DNA of 64,000 nt from Uranotaenia lowii. Its lineage: Eukaryota > Arthropoda > Insecta > Diptera > Culicidae. The position numbers and the translations under genes are program-made. Where the stretch lies: the NCBI RefSeq assembly GCF_029784155.1, contig NC_073691.1, forward strand, positions 63,928,839 to 63,992,838. Reading direction: 5' to 3'. This document shows, piece after piece, positions 34,456 through 46,985 of the stretch (position 1 is its first letter; each line of letters starts with the position of its first letter). The notes beneath the pieces were generated by a model, which worked only from the letters and a program-made list of their open reading frames with translations, was not told the DNA's origin and ran no database searches.

Positions 34456-35149
34456 TAAATTCGTAGATTGTTGTGGGCTGCTGCGGTGGTGCGTGGGTTA
34501 CTGATGGGAGGTGGCTGGTGGGTGGCGGTGGTTTTGAGTGGCGTTTGGGCGGCAGTGCGCTAGGTGGAGGGGCGAGAACGAAAAGATGATAATTATAAGT
34601 GATGTGATGTAGGACAAAATTTTTAAGCGGAGGAAGCGGTTTATGTTCTGCTTGCAGAACGATAACAGTTGTGCTAGAGTTTACTGGCAAAGTAGCTAGG
34701 TTTGTTTTTCCCTTATTCTGTCCTTACTCGGGATTGGTGGAGATAATTTACGTTTCTGGACAAACGGTGGGACGTTATTCTCTCGAGGCGCAAATTGTGG
34801 TGGGATTCTCTGCTTTTCAGGAGTTTGTCGGTAAATATTAGAGTTTGAATCTCTTGGGCACCTCGTATATGATAGGAAGTACTGAATTATTCATGCCATA
34901 TAGCAACTCAGAGGGATATAAATAAGGCTACTTGAAGACATTCTTGAGGACACGGTTTTGCGTGGTTTGCAGTTCCCTAAGGCGGATTTTACATGCTTTG
35001 CCCCACAGCGATACTAGGTATTGTTACCTCGAGTGAAACAGTGCAAAATAAACGTTTTTCTGCCAGTGAGTAGGAAAAAACGCAGATATTTTCCATATTG
35101 CACCACAGACCGGAGCGAGTGTTCGTTTCAGTTGCTCTATATGGGCTGA

Positions 35150-36343
35150 CCAACAAAGGGTATCATCCAGAAGTTATCCCAGCTGTTTGTACTGGCGCAC
35201 TCGTTCGATAAACGTCTTGCCTATACGGATTTATGTCAACTGTGGTATGGAGCGACCACCGGAGTTGAACAACATGTACGAAGTTTTGGATAGAGGTTAA
35301 GCGAGAGCAGGTTACAGTCGTAGTATTGCTGAAGGACTTGCAGGTCGTTACCAATCCATTCCACTATCTGGAGGGGGTTTAAGTGACTATATGAGACTAT
35401 GGTATCACCGGCAAAGTGCCAAACTTTGCCATGTAGGTTCAATTGTGGAAGATCGTTGATAAAAACTAGAAATATCAGCGGGCTAGGTTACTCCCTTGTG
35501 GTACTCCCTTGTGGTACTCCCGTTGTAATGAATTTTTTGCTTCTTGAGTATACTTTCAGAGACACGAATTGCTGTGGATCTGTTATGTAGCTTTCAATTA
35601 ATCGATAAGGCTGACCTCGTATACCAGACCATTACAATTTTTTCAACTGCAAGGTGTGGTCTATTGTGTAGAATGCTTTTCTCAGGTCCAAAAACAGGGC
35701 ACCAGCGTAGTTACGATTGTCCAGGTCGTCATATACATCTTCCAGGAGTTCAGTAGTTGCTGTTAATGTACTGCATCCCTTTCGGAATCTATATTGGCGT
35801 GGAGTTATAAGGTCGTATCTTGATAGGTACTCATTTATCCTAGTGACGAGAAGCTTTCCAGGATTATGTTCAATACTGAGAGCGATGAGATTGGACGAAA
35901 GTTTGAAACGTCTGAGTTGTCTCTAGACTTGAAAATAAGAGTTACTCGGGCTTGTTTCAATGCGTCGGGATAAACTCCGGTTCCGACTTTTTCATTAAAG
36001 ATATCTGTCAGGATATTCGAGAGCGCCAAGTGATTTGTTTAAGTGTGTCCACGGTAATATAGTCAGCACCAGGAGATTTGTTGGAATCGAGATTGCTGAT
36101 TTCTAACAATACGTCTGAGACGGATGCTGGTCTCAAAACCAAAAAAAGCGATGGTTGCGAACGAAGTGAATTGTGCTGTTGAATGTCTCGATTGCTTGCG
36201 TTGTTAGCAGCCAATGCCAATATTGCAGAAGTAGTCGTAGATGCCTTTTGATACTTGTGCTGGGTCCACTTGAACTTCATTTCCAATCTTGAGCGTAATA
36301 TTATCATGCGATTTGAACTTGCGGCCGAGGGCTTCGTTTCCAA
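35150..36343 (-). pseudogene. reverse transcriptase of the decayed LINE
   Basis: Recognisable blocks in order: VLLEISNLDSNKSPGADYI (36120-36060), PDALKQARVTLIFKSRDNS and NFRPISSLSVLN (35970-35870), RQYRFRKGCSTLTATTELL (35800s), GALFLDLRKAFYTIDH (first catalytic Asp), FITTGVPQGS (35540s), and WHFAGDTIVSYSH, where the usual ADD catalytic pair reads AGD. The last change alone would abolish catalysis. A short tandem duplication around 35495-35520 (GTACCACAAGGGA-type unit twice) disrupts the PQG motif region. Confidence 0.75.
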
Positions 36344-36889
36344 GATTGCCAGTCTTCCGGAGATGTTTTTTAGAAGTTGCTTGGAGTGTTCATCCGCAGG
36401 ATGACGCTTGCAATGCTTTCAAATCTTGTCTTTCGTTGACTTTAGTTTCCAGACATCGAATGTCATCTCCGAGCAGTTCTTCTACACCTTTGCTCTAATT
36501 AATATTGTTTTTGTAGCACGATTTCGGATCTCGTTATATTTGTCGGCTATGAATATAATCTATTCGTAAGCGCATGTTGTCGACGGAATGTTCTGCAGCG
36601 CTTCTGCGAATTCTGCGTTTAGTTGGGGGTGGTTGACGATGCTCTTACTTCAGTATTGGACATCTTTGTTGGAACTGCTCGACAGTGTGGTAACATTCAT
36701 GTTGTGGTCGCTTATATCCGTGCAGATCGTCTCATTCATTGTTGAAGCGCTGATACTCTGTGAACATACAACATGGTCGAGTATACTCCCACTGGCTGGC
36801 CATGTGACCTCAAAATCCTGAAATACTCGTCGACTATGTCGCTCGACAGATTGACACGTTCGTCGCCACGCTCATTTTGGTAGTTTTAC

Positions 36890-37735
36890 TAGCCGGGCTC
36901 AAAAAAAATTCTCGGAGCGACAAAATGAAGAAGAAAAGCTCCAGCTTTGCAACGTCCCAGTAAACATGAATCGGCAGAGAGGTAACTCAAATCGCCAGAG
37001 GGATCGTAACGATCTCTCAGGCGATTTTGCATCATCACATCGGCAGAGAGGAACACACCATATACGTGTCTCGGATGAGTGCTACGAGATCTGAGTAGAA
37101 ATGCTTAGACCCGCCCCAAGAGAGCACGTTCCGAATTGTGCTCGTGTGTTCCTATCGTGTGTGACGTGTGTGTGTTCGGCTCAGATCTGCCGACGCTTGC
37201 CGAATAATTTCCGTTACAGTTGGGTTGATTTGATGAAGGGCATAAAATACGCAATTTCTCAAATTAATGCTTTATTGGATTAACCCTTTTCCGTTTGTAT
37301 GATTCATACTTTTTCCCGCAGCGTACAAAAATAGATACATATAGAAAAACAATTAAATTTGTATTTACTGATCTAATCTGTAGTTTTCAGAAAACCACAC
37401 TGCACCACTCGAGGGTACGTCTGGAACTGACACTTTGCTTTGCTTGCATACAGTTTATTCGACACAAGTAGCCCGGTAAGGTAATAATATGAATAAGTTC
37501 TACAGAAAAATGCTCCCAAGACGAATAAGAAGAAATATCCGCCTCGGTGTGAGCGAGTTCCGCCGAAAAATAACCTTTTTTCCTAGGTCGGGTTACCCAG
37601 TACTCAATTAAGTGAATTCTCTGTCGATTTTTTAGAGGACGCGCTTACTGGGGTGTGGCTAAACTGAGCGGCTAAAATGAGTAAGATAGCGTCACACGTT
37701 TTTTGATGTGACGAGGCCTCCCAAGAAATACACCC
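36890..37735. mobile_element. insertion within the LINE endonuclease region
   Basis: The LINE sequence breaks at about 36890 and resumes at about 37735. Inside lies a segment with ends CCCAGTAAACAT (36956) and the complement of CCCAGTAAGCG (ending about 37651), similar in style to the CCCAGCWAACAT ends of the MITE at 5637. The interior includes GGCAGAGAGG-type repeats (36971, 37042) and no ORF of note. Exact borders and target duplication are unclear. Confidence 0.4.
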
Positions 37736-38118
37736 GTCACACAAATATGGGTCCTATGGCGACGAATGTGTTAACTGGCACTTTTGTATCACCCAGGAGG
37801 ATTGAGTTTGGGTGCTTACTTTTATGAGACAACTTGCTTTCAAGCTTCTCGACTAAATTGGCGAAGCGGAATGCAGGAGGACGATAAACAGCATGTAGAG
37901 ATAGTGACCCGTTACCCAAGCGAACACGAAATCGTTTACATATAACGAAATCCATCATCTTCTTCTATTTCCTCAATATCAACGTTCAGATCACTACATG
38001 CATATACGGCTAGTCTCCCATGCTATGTTTCACGGCAGGAAAATATTCTGTCGAATCCATTTAGAGTGAACATTTGTGTATCTCAGGATTTAACCCATGT
38101 TTAACGCACCACAATAAT
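37735..38118 (-). pseudogene. endonuclease part of the decayed LINE
   Basis: Frames give NGFDRIFSCRET, GRLAVYA, DLNVDIEEIEEDDGF, then LSLHAVYRPPAFRFANLVEK and HPNSILLGDTKVPVN, the APE-endonuclease central region where LGDFN is expected (Phe-Asn replaced). A matching N-terminal piece sits at 39805-39900 across the inserted TIR element, and a C-terminal SGSILDHVV...SDH piece lies near 36780-36700. Confidence 0.65.
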
Positions 38119-38363
38119 GGCCCTTATTCTGCGCCGCGAGTGACGTGACAGTTGGCGAGTCACCCCACCGTCACTCGACTCTTGTCACCTTATTCCGACA
38201 GTCGGTTTAAGTGAGGTGACAGCAAGGTGAGAGCAAGTGACAGATACTCATTCCGAGCTGAGTGACTGGATGAACCCATCTAGAAAAATGGCGAAATTTG
38301 CTCTGATTGTGTTGTGCCTGTGTTTACGATTCGGGTTTTGAAAATTGAATTTAAAATAAACGA

Positions 38364-38576
38364 GTGAAAATTGTGCCCCGTCCTGGACAATTATCGGATC
38401 GTACGGTGTTAGCAAGCTGGTCAATAAGAAAAAAAAAGAACGAATTTGGCTACAAAAGTGGAAATTTCAGACACAGCATCAAACTGGAGCAACAAAAACT
38501 CGAACAGCATGCAGGGCGACTGCTGTCTCACAAACCGGTGCGCAAAAAGGCTTCCGAGTATCTGCGACAACCTTAG
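38364..38576 (+). other. small ORF in the Harbinger-like element, unrecognised
   Basis: A 70-residue frame (starts MKIVPRPGQL, very basic: SIRKKKNEFGYKSGNF). No family recognised. It may be part of an ancestral element protein or of a second captured fragment. An intron-like gap with TTTTAG near 38660 separates it from the eIF3m-like part. Confidence 0.3.
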
Positions 38577-38639
38577 CAGCTATTTCAGGTTGGAAAAATA
38601 AATTGCTTCTTTTAATCTCACCATTTCTAACTTCTGTCT

Positions 38640-39070
38640 ACCTATTTTAGGTTTTAGGTTTAAGTGTTGCGGCCAGCTTGGGGCGAAAATCAGGGAGGAC
38701 AAGTGCTGATGGAATAAATCGACGCGGTCCTAGAGTCGGTGGTGTCGATAATCGTTTCCAATCCGCTGGAACGGGGCGAAGCAATGCGACCAGGTAAAGG
38801 AAGTCTTCCGCGGAGTCGATCAGCTAAAGGCTAATGTACAAGCTGTACCGTCTGTTGCACGACGTCCTCCAGGATACTAACAGTGAGCTGCTCGGAACGT
38901 ACACGGACGAAAATACCAGCTACGCCCGGGAGGATGCCATGAAGTGTATCGTGATGGCCCTCGCCGATCCGAACACATTCCTGCTGGATCCGTTGCTGTC
39001 GCTGAAGCCGGTCCGGTTCCTCGAGCCGATTCAAAATCTGCTATCGGCGTTTGTGTTCGAGAAGTTATTT
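38640..39070 (+). pseudogene. captured fragment of eIF3 subunit M (eIF3m) gene
   Basis: eIF3m is a PCI-domain subunit of translation initiation factor 3. The frame from 38834 reads [64 protein letters not shown], which closely follows the remembered eIF3m segment around ELLGSYT(D/E)DN...ALKDPN(T/A)FL(L/F)D and LKPV(R/K)FLE. About seven residues (ASKVMVE in the family) are missing before LLGTYT. Upstream, in shifted frames, AVLESVVSIIVSNPLERGEA corresponds to an earlier part of the protein, so order is preserved. Frameshifts and stops make it a pseudogene. After EKL (about 39068) the similarity ends. Confidence 0.75.
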
Positions 39071-40033
39071 ACAGTTTCTTCTAAATTTTTGTTTTATTTT
39101 ACACCAAATTCAAAAAAGTTTTGAGATACGTGTTAAAAAAGTTACGGCTACTAAATAAAAAGCGGGGTATCGACTTTTCGAAAGTGTTCACAATTTCGAA
39201 TTATTAAAAGTTTATAAATTGTATACAAAATCATGAAAACTAATAAATTTATTTTTCCCTAAAGATTTTTCAAAATTTCAATCTCAATGTACCTACTTTT
39301 TTGTAATTAATCCGGGCCCGAATGGAAATGAAAACTCGCACCGTGTACATCTCCTCCCGCCCTCAGTGACAACAGTTAAGATTGCATGCCAAGGAAGATT
39401 TGGTAGCCAAAATCCCTTAGATAAAACCAACTCTTTTAAACTCCAACCCTTCTCGTAAAAAGAAATCATCGTTGTGTTTACAAATTTATTAATAAATTAA
39501 GCTAAAAACATGCTAGGTAAAATATTTTGATTGAATTTTAACAACTAACAACTCCGCTTTTTGTAATTTTTGAAATTTTTCATTCCATTTTAATCTTGTC
39601 ACCACCTGAAAAGGTACCGACAATTGTCACCTAAAATCGTCACCCGAATGCGACGATTCTCACCCACGGTGACTACCAGAATAGGGTAAGAACTCACAGA
39701 GTTCATCCGAAGTGACGTTCCTCACCTAAACCGACTACTGGAATAGTGTGACTTGGGTGAGTCGACTATCGTCACGTCACTCGCGGCGCAGAATAAGGGC
39801 CAATGTCAATGTTTGTCGAGCCGCGATCTACAAAATCTTTGAGTGTATCCAACTTTTCAGGATTGTCCATCCCGCGAATATTTCATTGTAGTAATTTAAA
39901 TCATGATTGTATGTTAAATTATGTTTATTTACTAAGAAATCATCTACACATTCATACATAAAATTTTTATTAATGTTATCGTTTGGGGTCATTGTGATAG
40001 AAAAAAAGCTATTAATTATGAGAATATTGATCT

Positions 40034-40645
40034 TCAACGCTTATTAGGAGGTTCGAGGACAGTTGATAACTGTAGCGAGATACCCAAGTTGGAGGTTTCA
40101 AGAGACCGTTTCGATTTTGGTGGTTCCAGTTTCCGTAAATCCTCTCTGGCACGAGCAATCTCCATCTTGGAATCAGACCGTCGTTTGGTGAGAATAGCTC
40201 CATCTCTACCTGGCCAGACAAACTGAAGCCCAAGTTGTTCCTGTACTCCGCGTATTTCCCGCAGCAGGTCCAATCCTTGTGAGGTCAACTGATCGCGAAT
40301 AACTACTCTTCCGGTAGATTTGGCATAAGAGTATCCAAGTTCTAATGAGTTCAAATGGCCACGCAGTTTTTGCTTGGCGAAAAGTTGTTCTTTCGATGTC
40401 TCCTCATTAAAGACAACTTTGATTGGCGGGTGCTTACCATCTGGCTTTGATGGATGTAGCCGTATTGCTTCGGCAATTGCACCATTTGGAAGGTCACAAC
40501 CTAGTAGCCCTACTGTGGCTATGTTGGTGACGACGTTTCCTGTGACTTTGTTTTCTAAACAAGGGACGCCCAGAATCATAGTATTTTTGCTAAGAGCCTG
40601 CCCATTAATACGATTCACTTCTTTCTCGAGTTTTTTTTTTAACAT
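40034..40645 (-). CDS. ORF1-like protein of the decayed LINE
   Basis: A 203-residue intact frame: basic/coiled start (LKKKLEKEVNRIN), then MILGVPCLENKVTGNVV, IAEAIRLHPSKPDGKHPPIK, VVFNEETSKEQLFAKQKLRG, and SYAKSTGRVVIRDQLTSQGL followed by GRDGAILTKRRSDSK. The pattern (short structured block, IKVVF, then VVIRDQLT and a basic end) fits LINE ORF1 RNA-binding proteins. It lies directly 5' of the endonuclease remains on the same strand. It is the best preserved part of this LINE; a domestication claim would need evidence beyond this. Confidence 0.6.
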   Translation of the reverse strand: MLKKKLEKEVNRINGQALSKNTMILGVPCLENKVTGNVVTNIATVGLLGCDLPNGAIAEAIRLHPSKPDGKHPPIKVVFNEETSKEQLFAKQKLRGHLNSLELGYSYAKSTGRVVIRDQLTSQGLDLLREIRGVQEQLGLQFVWPGRDGAILTKRRSDSKMEIARAREDLRKLEPPKSKRSLETSNLGISLQLSTVLEPPNKR

Positions 40646-40979
40646 TTCCGCTTAGTTATGTTTGTTCATTTTGGACATCTCTTCGGACTGGACTTCGCTC
40701 CGGAGAACGCTCTGATCCACTTTCATCTGCCTGAATTTGTCGACGAAGCTATCAAATTTTTCCCCTTAAAAATTTTGACTTAGTTCGTTGGCGACATAAC
40801 TAAGGCCAAATTTTCGAAATATTATCCCAGGTTCACAATTCTTGTGAAGGTTTTTCAAAAAATTTCTCACTTGTTGATAGATATTAAAAGACTGTACTTG
40901 AAAAACGCTATTAAAAGTAAGTGCATGAATTTTGAGTGCAGGCCTTAGTTTCGAATTTCAATTTTATTCGAATAATAAG

Positions 40980-41360
40980 AATTCAAATAATAAAATAAGA
41001 CTCACTGATGTTGCCAGATTGCTCGGATTTTGCCCGAATGTTATCACCTTATTTGCGAAATCAAAGAAAAATTTTAATTTCGTGATCACTATTAAGTATT
41101 TTGTTTCCAAAATTGTTTTTAGAGCCAATTTTATCCAAACAAACTATCTGATATGTTTTGATGAAAATAAAAAAAAAACAAATTTTAGGCTTTTTTTCTT
41201 ATCAATTTTAATTGAATTGAATTTAACAAATTTTCCTAGATATTGTCAAGATTTTGGGTTGTAAACTTTGAAATCGAATGCCCGGATTTTGCAAAGTTTA
41301 AAGATAAAAAACCTTGGATTTATCCTGCCCGGGTAAATGCGAAAAATTATCAGGTAAACT
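40980..41360. repeat. worn dispersed CCCGG repeat
   Basis: TTGCCAGATTGCTCGGATTT, GCCCGAATG, TTTGCGAAATCAAAG, and later GCCCGGATTTTGC and CTGCCCGGGTAAATGC. Matches the style of segments near 29880 and 48310. Confidence 0.4.
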
Positions 41361-44300
41361 TAGGTTTGAATCATTTACGATTATCTGGTTCCTAATAAAA
41401 AAAAATCCAAATGGGTTGCCTGTGATCGGATTGTGAAATCTTGTTACAGATTACTATTCTTAATTTTCAGTTCGGTTCATCATTGGTTAAAAATCCTGAT
41501 TCGAATCTTGGTTTTGCTCATGAAACTAAAATTAGATTTATTTTCCTTGTTCGAAATATATCAGATCGGAAAATTGAAAGAAAACATTAGAAATTTCAAA
41601 CCACTTGTATGATTTGGGTTTGAAGTTTTTATTCTTCATTCTTATGGAGAATCGAAACTTTAAAAAAGTTCCAAAGCGATGATTCAGAGTTGAAATATCA
41701 GACTTCGATCATTCGAAATTTTCTTTCAGATCCTCTAGTTGAATTACGAAAAAATAATCAAAGAAAGAAATCATACAGAAAGTCAAAGAAAATGCCCTTT
41801 TCGGTTCATCATTAATGGGAATTTATGTACCGAATTTAGACTCAGTAATCGTCTTCAAATAAGGATTTAAGAATTTTTATTGAGGTTCACAATGCAGAAT
41901 TCAGATTCGAAATTTAAATTCAAAATTGCCCAAAAAACACAAAACAGATGAAAACCACTATTATAAAATAAGATCTGAATTCATTTTTAAGATGACGTTC
42001 TTTAGAAAATCTGAGTTATCTTTTCATTTTTCTATCACACGATTTTAATTATGAAATAAATTACTAATTTTTATTTTTAGCATAGCTTAGCTTGATTTGA
42101 TTGACTACTCACATCCACTTTAAATCATTGAACTTGAAATGCATAAAAAAATCTGAATCAAAAGTTCTTCAATGGTCAACTTTCGAATAAATTTTGTTCA
42201 TCTTTATTATAACAAAGGCATTTTCCAATTCCATGATCGCAGGCGTGGCTCAGAAGAAAAAATTCAACATCGCCAATGGGTGCTACTCCGCGATTGACCG
42301 ATTCCATCAATTTTGCCCAAAAGTCAAATGAATAGAGTAACACCACATTCACATTGGACAAAACTGATGCTCTCTATTAACACATCAATAACGGCGCCGG
42401 CCACGTCCTAGTAGTCAATGGATAGAAGAAAAATAGAGAAAAAGAATTGAAAGAATAATTTATGTTTTAGGACCAAGGTCACCTCTGCATCCCAGAAAAA
42501 AAAAATTGTGTATGGATTGGGTAAAAAGGATATGATTAAAAGAAACTTTTGACTAGTGTTATGCGATCTGGGTCAGAATTCTATTCTCCTAAGCTCCTGT
42601 GATTTGTATTGGAACTCTTCAATTCAGAGGATTCTTTTTTTTAATCACAACAAAGTAGTTTGCTTCAAATGACCCGACTTTTGGAAAGTTACATATGCGC
42701 TGTAGTCTAAAATTAATCCTGAGCCTAATAGAAGATCTCATGACAAATATGAGCCAAATCAGGTCACGAGAAAGAGTTGCTCTAAGAGCCTGAAGTTTGT
42801 ATGAGATTTTGAGACATTTTGTTCGGGAGAATCATGAAAACCCAGTTTTTCATCAATAACTTTGGTTCCCTTCAGCCGATTCCTATTGAACACGGTTTTT
42901 CTTGAAGCCTAAATTATGAAAAAAAAAATTATCTCAAGACTGCATTTCGATTAGACATTAGATAATGGGTTCACTAGGCTTCAAAAATGGGCTCACTTTT
43001 TAAGGGTGGTATCCATCACTGTCAATGAGTCGTCAATATGTTCTACCGACTTTTTGTTTTAAAGAACTTAACCTGAATAAAGAGATTAACATTTAATTTT
43101 TTGTACTTTTCTTTATGTATGCATTTTTCAAGCGAAAATATTATGGGCAATATTTTTACAAAAACCCCTCCCATGAGGCTGGTTTTCCTACGACCATACC
43201 CCTTATGAAGAATATGTGATTTTATAAAATAAATGTTTTATGTCACACTTAGAAGTTGATCAGTTTTTTAATAATAAACTTAAATTTGATGCTTCGGAAT
43301 GCACTCAACAACGCTGAAAGTCTAAAATAAATCATTTTATGCGCAAGAAATGCTATTCTGTATACAAATTTAAAGTTAATTGATTGAAATACTTTTTTTA
43401 TGCTAGTGAAACGATTTGTAATGAATTTAACTCCTGTAGCATTTCATTCATCTTCATCATACATTCACATCACTTTGAAACGTTGCCATCAACATTAAGC
43501 TGAAATTTTTTTTGTGTAAAACTCAGTTACACGAATTTATGACAAATTTTTCTGGGTATTTAAAACTTTTCTTAGATGTTTCCGGTCAAATTCCCTCTTA
43601 AAAAATTCTACATAAGATAAGTAGTCTATCAGATCTTCCAACCTTTTTTTCAGGATTTTGGGTCCAAATTTCCCCTCTGTGCAATGTTGTGACAATATTT
43701 CCATCAAAATCATGCGATTCGTGTTTGACACGACACAATTTTGGTCAGGAGTCGTCGTGTAGGTGCAAAAGATCTTTAAAATATTTGAGAAACAGGGGTT
43801 TTAGATTGTTTGTATAAAATTTTGAGTTATCGGTCAGGATGAAGGAATTCAAAATAATGTGATAATAAAAGTATTTCTTCAAAGCCAAAGCAGTTAAAGT
43901 TAAGCTGCCCATATTGCCCGGTTTTATCCGGGCATGTTTTCAATGTTAGAATTCATGTTGGGTAAGGTTCAGCCCGGTTAGCTGAAAAGTTTAGAAAAGA
44001 GCGCTGACTTTGTCGTATTGATAACCGTTATTTGCAGAACCATACGAAAAACTTGAGTCCAATTATTATAATCTAAGCCCAAAAACACCTTAGTTTGTCA
44101 TTCGCTATCTCAGAAACAACTGGACCAAATTCATTAAATTTATTACCTTTGAGTTATTGAAAGTGATGTACACAATTATGTTAAGTAAAGTTTTTTTTTA
44201 TAAAGTGTATCACATTTGAGTTATGCTTCTGCAATATATCAACACTTATTCGTGAATTTCAACTTGTCAAATTATTGATTAAAGGTTTCTATTATAGCCA

Positions 44301-44560
44301 ATTCGAGAATGTGAAGTTTTTTTTCACTTGTATGGAGCTCCGATCAAAACGGCATTTTATTTTTTTCTGATCAGATTTTTTCTATCAACAGAAACGCAAG
44401 TTTTCTTTCTTTGATTTTCATTAAATATAGATCTAACAATCCGAAAACTTAAAGTTTAATCATTTTCTACTGTTTTCATTTCTTCTTTTGATCAGGTTTC
44501 TGGGTAAATTCATGTTTGTGATGCATATCCGCTAACATTTTATGTTTCTTTACTCCAGAA
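41361..44560. other. AT-rich stretch without a recognised gene
   Basis: Only short unsupported frames (for example 42176-42361 and 43537-43731 minus). One more CCCGG-repeat fragment lies around 43910-43990 (TTGCCCGGTTTTATCCGGGC). Nothing else stands out. Confidence 0.4.
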
Positions 44561-45130
44561 ATGATCCGTTAACAAGCGTCTACCGTGGACCAGGGAAGTG
44601 AATTAAATATTTCAGGGAAATAAAATCTGCGGCCCCTGGGCAGTTCCAGTAGAACTCTGGCCACTGCACTGATGATGCGCGGAACCGACAACTTGTAATC
44701 ACTCACCGGTCAGTCGTCCCTCTATTAGCCACTAAACGGTATCCGAACAGCCAAATTATGATGAGATATGATTCCGGCCGCTTCAAATAAAAAAGCGGAA
44801 CCGAAGGCTAAAATCATAAAGGCAAAATTCGCTCCTCCGGTTTCAATCAGGCGCGAAATTTACGCGATCCTGCCGCGCAGCCCAATTTAAGTAAAGTTAG
44901 TTGAGTTTCATTCATTGACGAACTCTGACGGTGGCTGCGAATGGCGAGATTTATTATATGGAGGCATCCTTTCGGTCCGTCGAAATTGCTTCCTGCCCAC
45001 GTTCTGGCCTGTCCATAAAAATTTGGAACCAATTGATCGAAAGGACTCTCTCGCTCTCATCTGGTTCCAAATAATATGAATTAAAGTGGTTGTTACGAGG
45101 TTTTTGCGTGGCAATTTTCTTTTTTTGAAG
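44561..45130. other. GC-richer island, possible conserved non-coding DNA
   Basis: Composition differs sharply from the AT-rich neighbours and no repeat ends are visible. It has short antisense frames (44847-45114) but no recognisable protein. Confidence 0.3.
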
Positions 45131-45639
45131 GCGGCGGTGTCGTCATCATTCTGAGCAGGGTCAATTATCGCAACTTTCTAACGATGTTGTTGGAAAGCTA
45201 AAGAATGGAGATATCTGAAAGTGACAATTTTGTCCTTGTTCTCAGCTCGAAGCGTGTAATTTCATTAGAAATAATTTGATAATAACGTTTCCGAACGAGG
45301 ACCTAATGAGCAAAATTGATTCCCGTTTGGTTCTCATGTGATCAAATTTATTGTAAATGCCATTTTTTGACAAATTGTTCGTCTGACTATCATCATTTTT
45401 AATGGGCATGGGAAATATTTAGCGGTGCTACTATCACAAAGAAAAATGTGCAAAACAAAAACTCAAACTAGACCGACTGGAAATTAAACTTCTCTCGCAC
45501 TCATAGGGGATCTTAAAAATTTGATTTCTATTGGGCAACTTTGCAAGTTTTTACAGCAAAACATGTATGCTAATAATTAGAAAATTTTATTAATTTGGCT
45601 AGTGTTTTTTTTTTTGGATTTATCTTTCAAGATTGTAGG

Positions 45640-45960
45640 GTATATAGATATAAAGTGCTTCTGAGACCGGGGAAAGTTCCTTTAATAGTTTATGAGCCCT
45701 GCCTTTCGCTCTAAGCGTGATGGGGGTCTCTCAAAAAAAAAGTAACAAGTCTTCATAACTTGAGAACTGATTATGAAAATTAACCGAATTTGATGGACAG
45801 GGGGAGGAGGGCTCTCCTAGATTTTTTAAATTACTCGAAAACTTATCAAGCAAATGAAATCAAATTTGACATGTAATGATATTTGAATCAAGAAATGTTT
45901 GTTATAGTTTTTTGAGACCCAGCGAACAGTGCGGCGACCAGTGGACAAAAGCCAAACATA
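45640..45960. repeat. worn repeat similar to non-LTR 3' repeats
   Basis: Phrases such as GGGGGAGGAGGGCTCTCCTAG and CATAACTTGAGAACTG, and AAGCAAATGAAATCAAATTTGACATG, resemble the repeat block at 16500-17000. Non-coding. Confidence 0.3.
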
Positions 45961-46985
45961 TCACTTTATCAAAATTCTAAAATTTCCAAATGATTGGAAA
46001 AAGGTTAAAGTATCATGAACGAAAACGATTTTTACATAGCTCTGTTACCTACACTCACTGGATTGGTTCAAAGACAAAGCGTCACGAAGGCTCGAAAAAA
46101 ATCTTTCTCGGAAACTAATATTTTTTTTCAACCTTCAGTTATTATTTGATTAGTAGTGTAGCTAATCTGAATTCTTCGTTCTACAAGTTAGGAAAAATTG
46201 TTTTTGCTTCTTACAGTTTTCTGTTTATTTAAACATGTTTTTGTTAGTTTCATCGAAAAAAAACTTCAGCTGGCCAGATCAAATTTGCATCATAAGATGT
46301 TACTACCATTTTATACTCAAATGCTCTGAAATTTCATCCTCAACATTCACTATGCATGCTTGATTACCTTTTTTTGTGCTAACAGAGACTTTTTCACACT
46401 TCAAAAGTGAAAAAATTTCGGAAAAGAAGCTCTGCAGAAAAATCAAAACCCAAATTAAGATGATTAGTATTCTAGAACCTTTCACTGAATTATTTAAAAG
46501 GCGATTTTCAATGAAAAAAAAAGTTTGATGTAGTTGATGACTCCAAATCTTCCAGGAAAGCTAGCAGTCGCTTTGCTTCAAATGCATTGAGCTAAAATAA
46601 AAAATACTTGGGCCAATTGCCAGTGAATCGCTGTACCCATGTATGAAAAAACTGTTGCACATTTTAAATTCTCATTACAAGGATTGAATGCCAATTAATT
46701 ACAAAATTTAACTGATAAGACGTTAGTTTGAATATCATCTGAATTTTTGAGTTTTAGACATGGATTTTTCGGGTCAAGAAATAAGAATTGAGTCCTGAAT
46801 GAATATTAATTTTTTTTGATTTGATGATTTATACCTTGATATCTGCTTCATCAGAAGCAGGGATTGGATAACATTAAAATTTTAGAAAAAGAATTTAAAA
46901 AATAAAAATAAAAACAAAGGAATAAAATTCAAATCTATAGAGATATAGATATAACAGTTCAAAAGTGAAATTCAAAAAGCCCTGC

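Larger units (their letters stand above)
38119..39801. mobile_element. 1683-bp PIF/Harbinger-like TIR element carrying a host gene fragment
   Basis: The terminal repeats begin GGCCCTTATTCTGCGCC and are identical over 31 bp, then continue imperfectly with many GTGAC/GTCAC motifs. The trinucleotide AAT directly flanks both ends (38116-38118, 39802-39804), and LINE sequence continues on either side. A 3-bp duplication and GGCC-type ends suggest PIF/Harbinger, but no transposase is present. The interior holds an eIF3m-derived segment (38640-39070). Confidence 0.82.
34470..40700 (-). mobile_element. decayed LINE (Jockey/CR1/L2-like) with nested insertions
   Basis: Minus-strand order: ORF1 (40645-40034), endonuclease start (about 39900-39805, interrupted by a TIR element at 38119-39801, resuming 38118-37735), end of endonuclease (about 36840-36700, after another insertion at about 36890-37735), then RT (about 36340-35150). 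The gene order, GVPQGS-type motif and ORF1 are those of ORF1-bearing LINEs. Clade is not resolved. Many stops and frameshifts: long dead. Confidence 0.7.
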
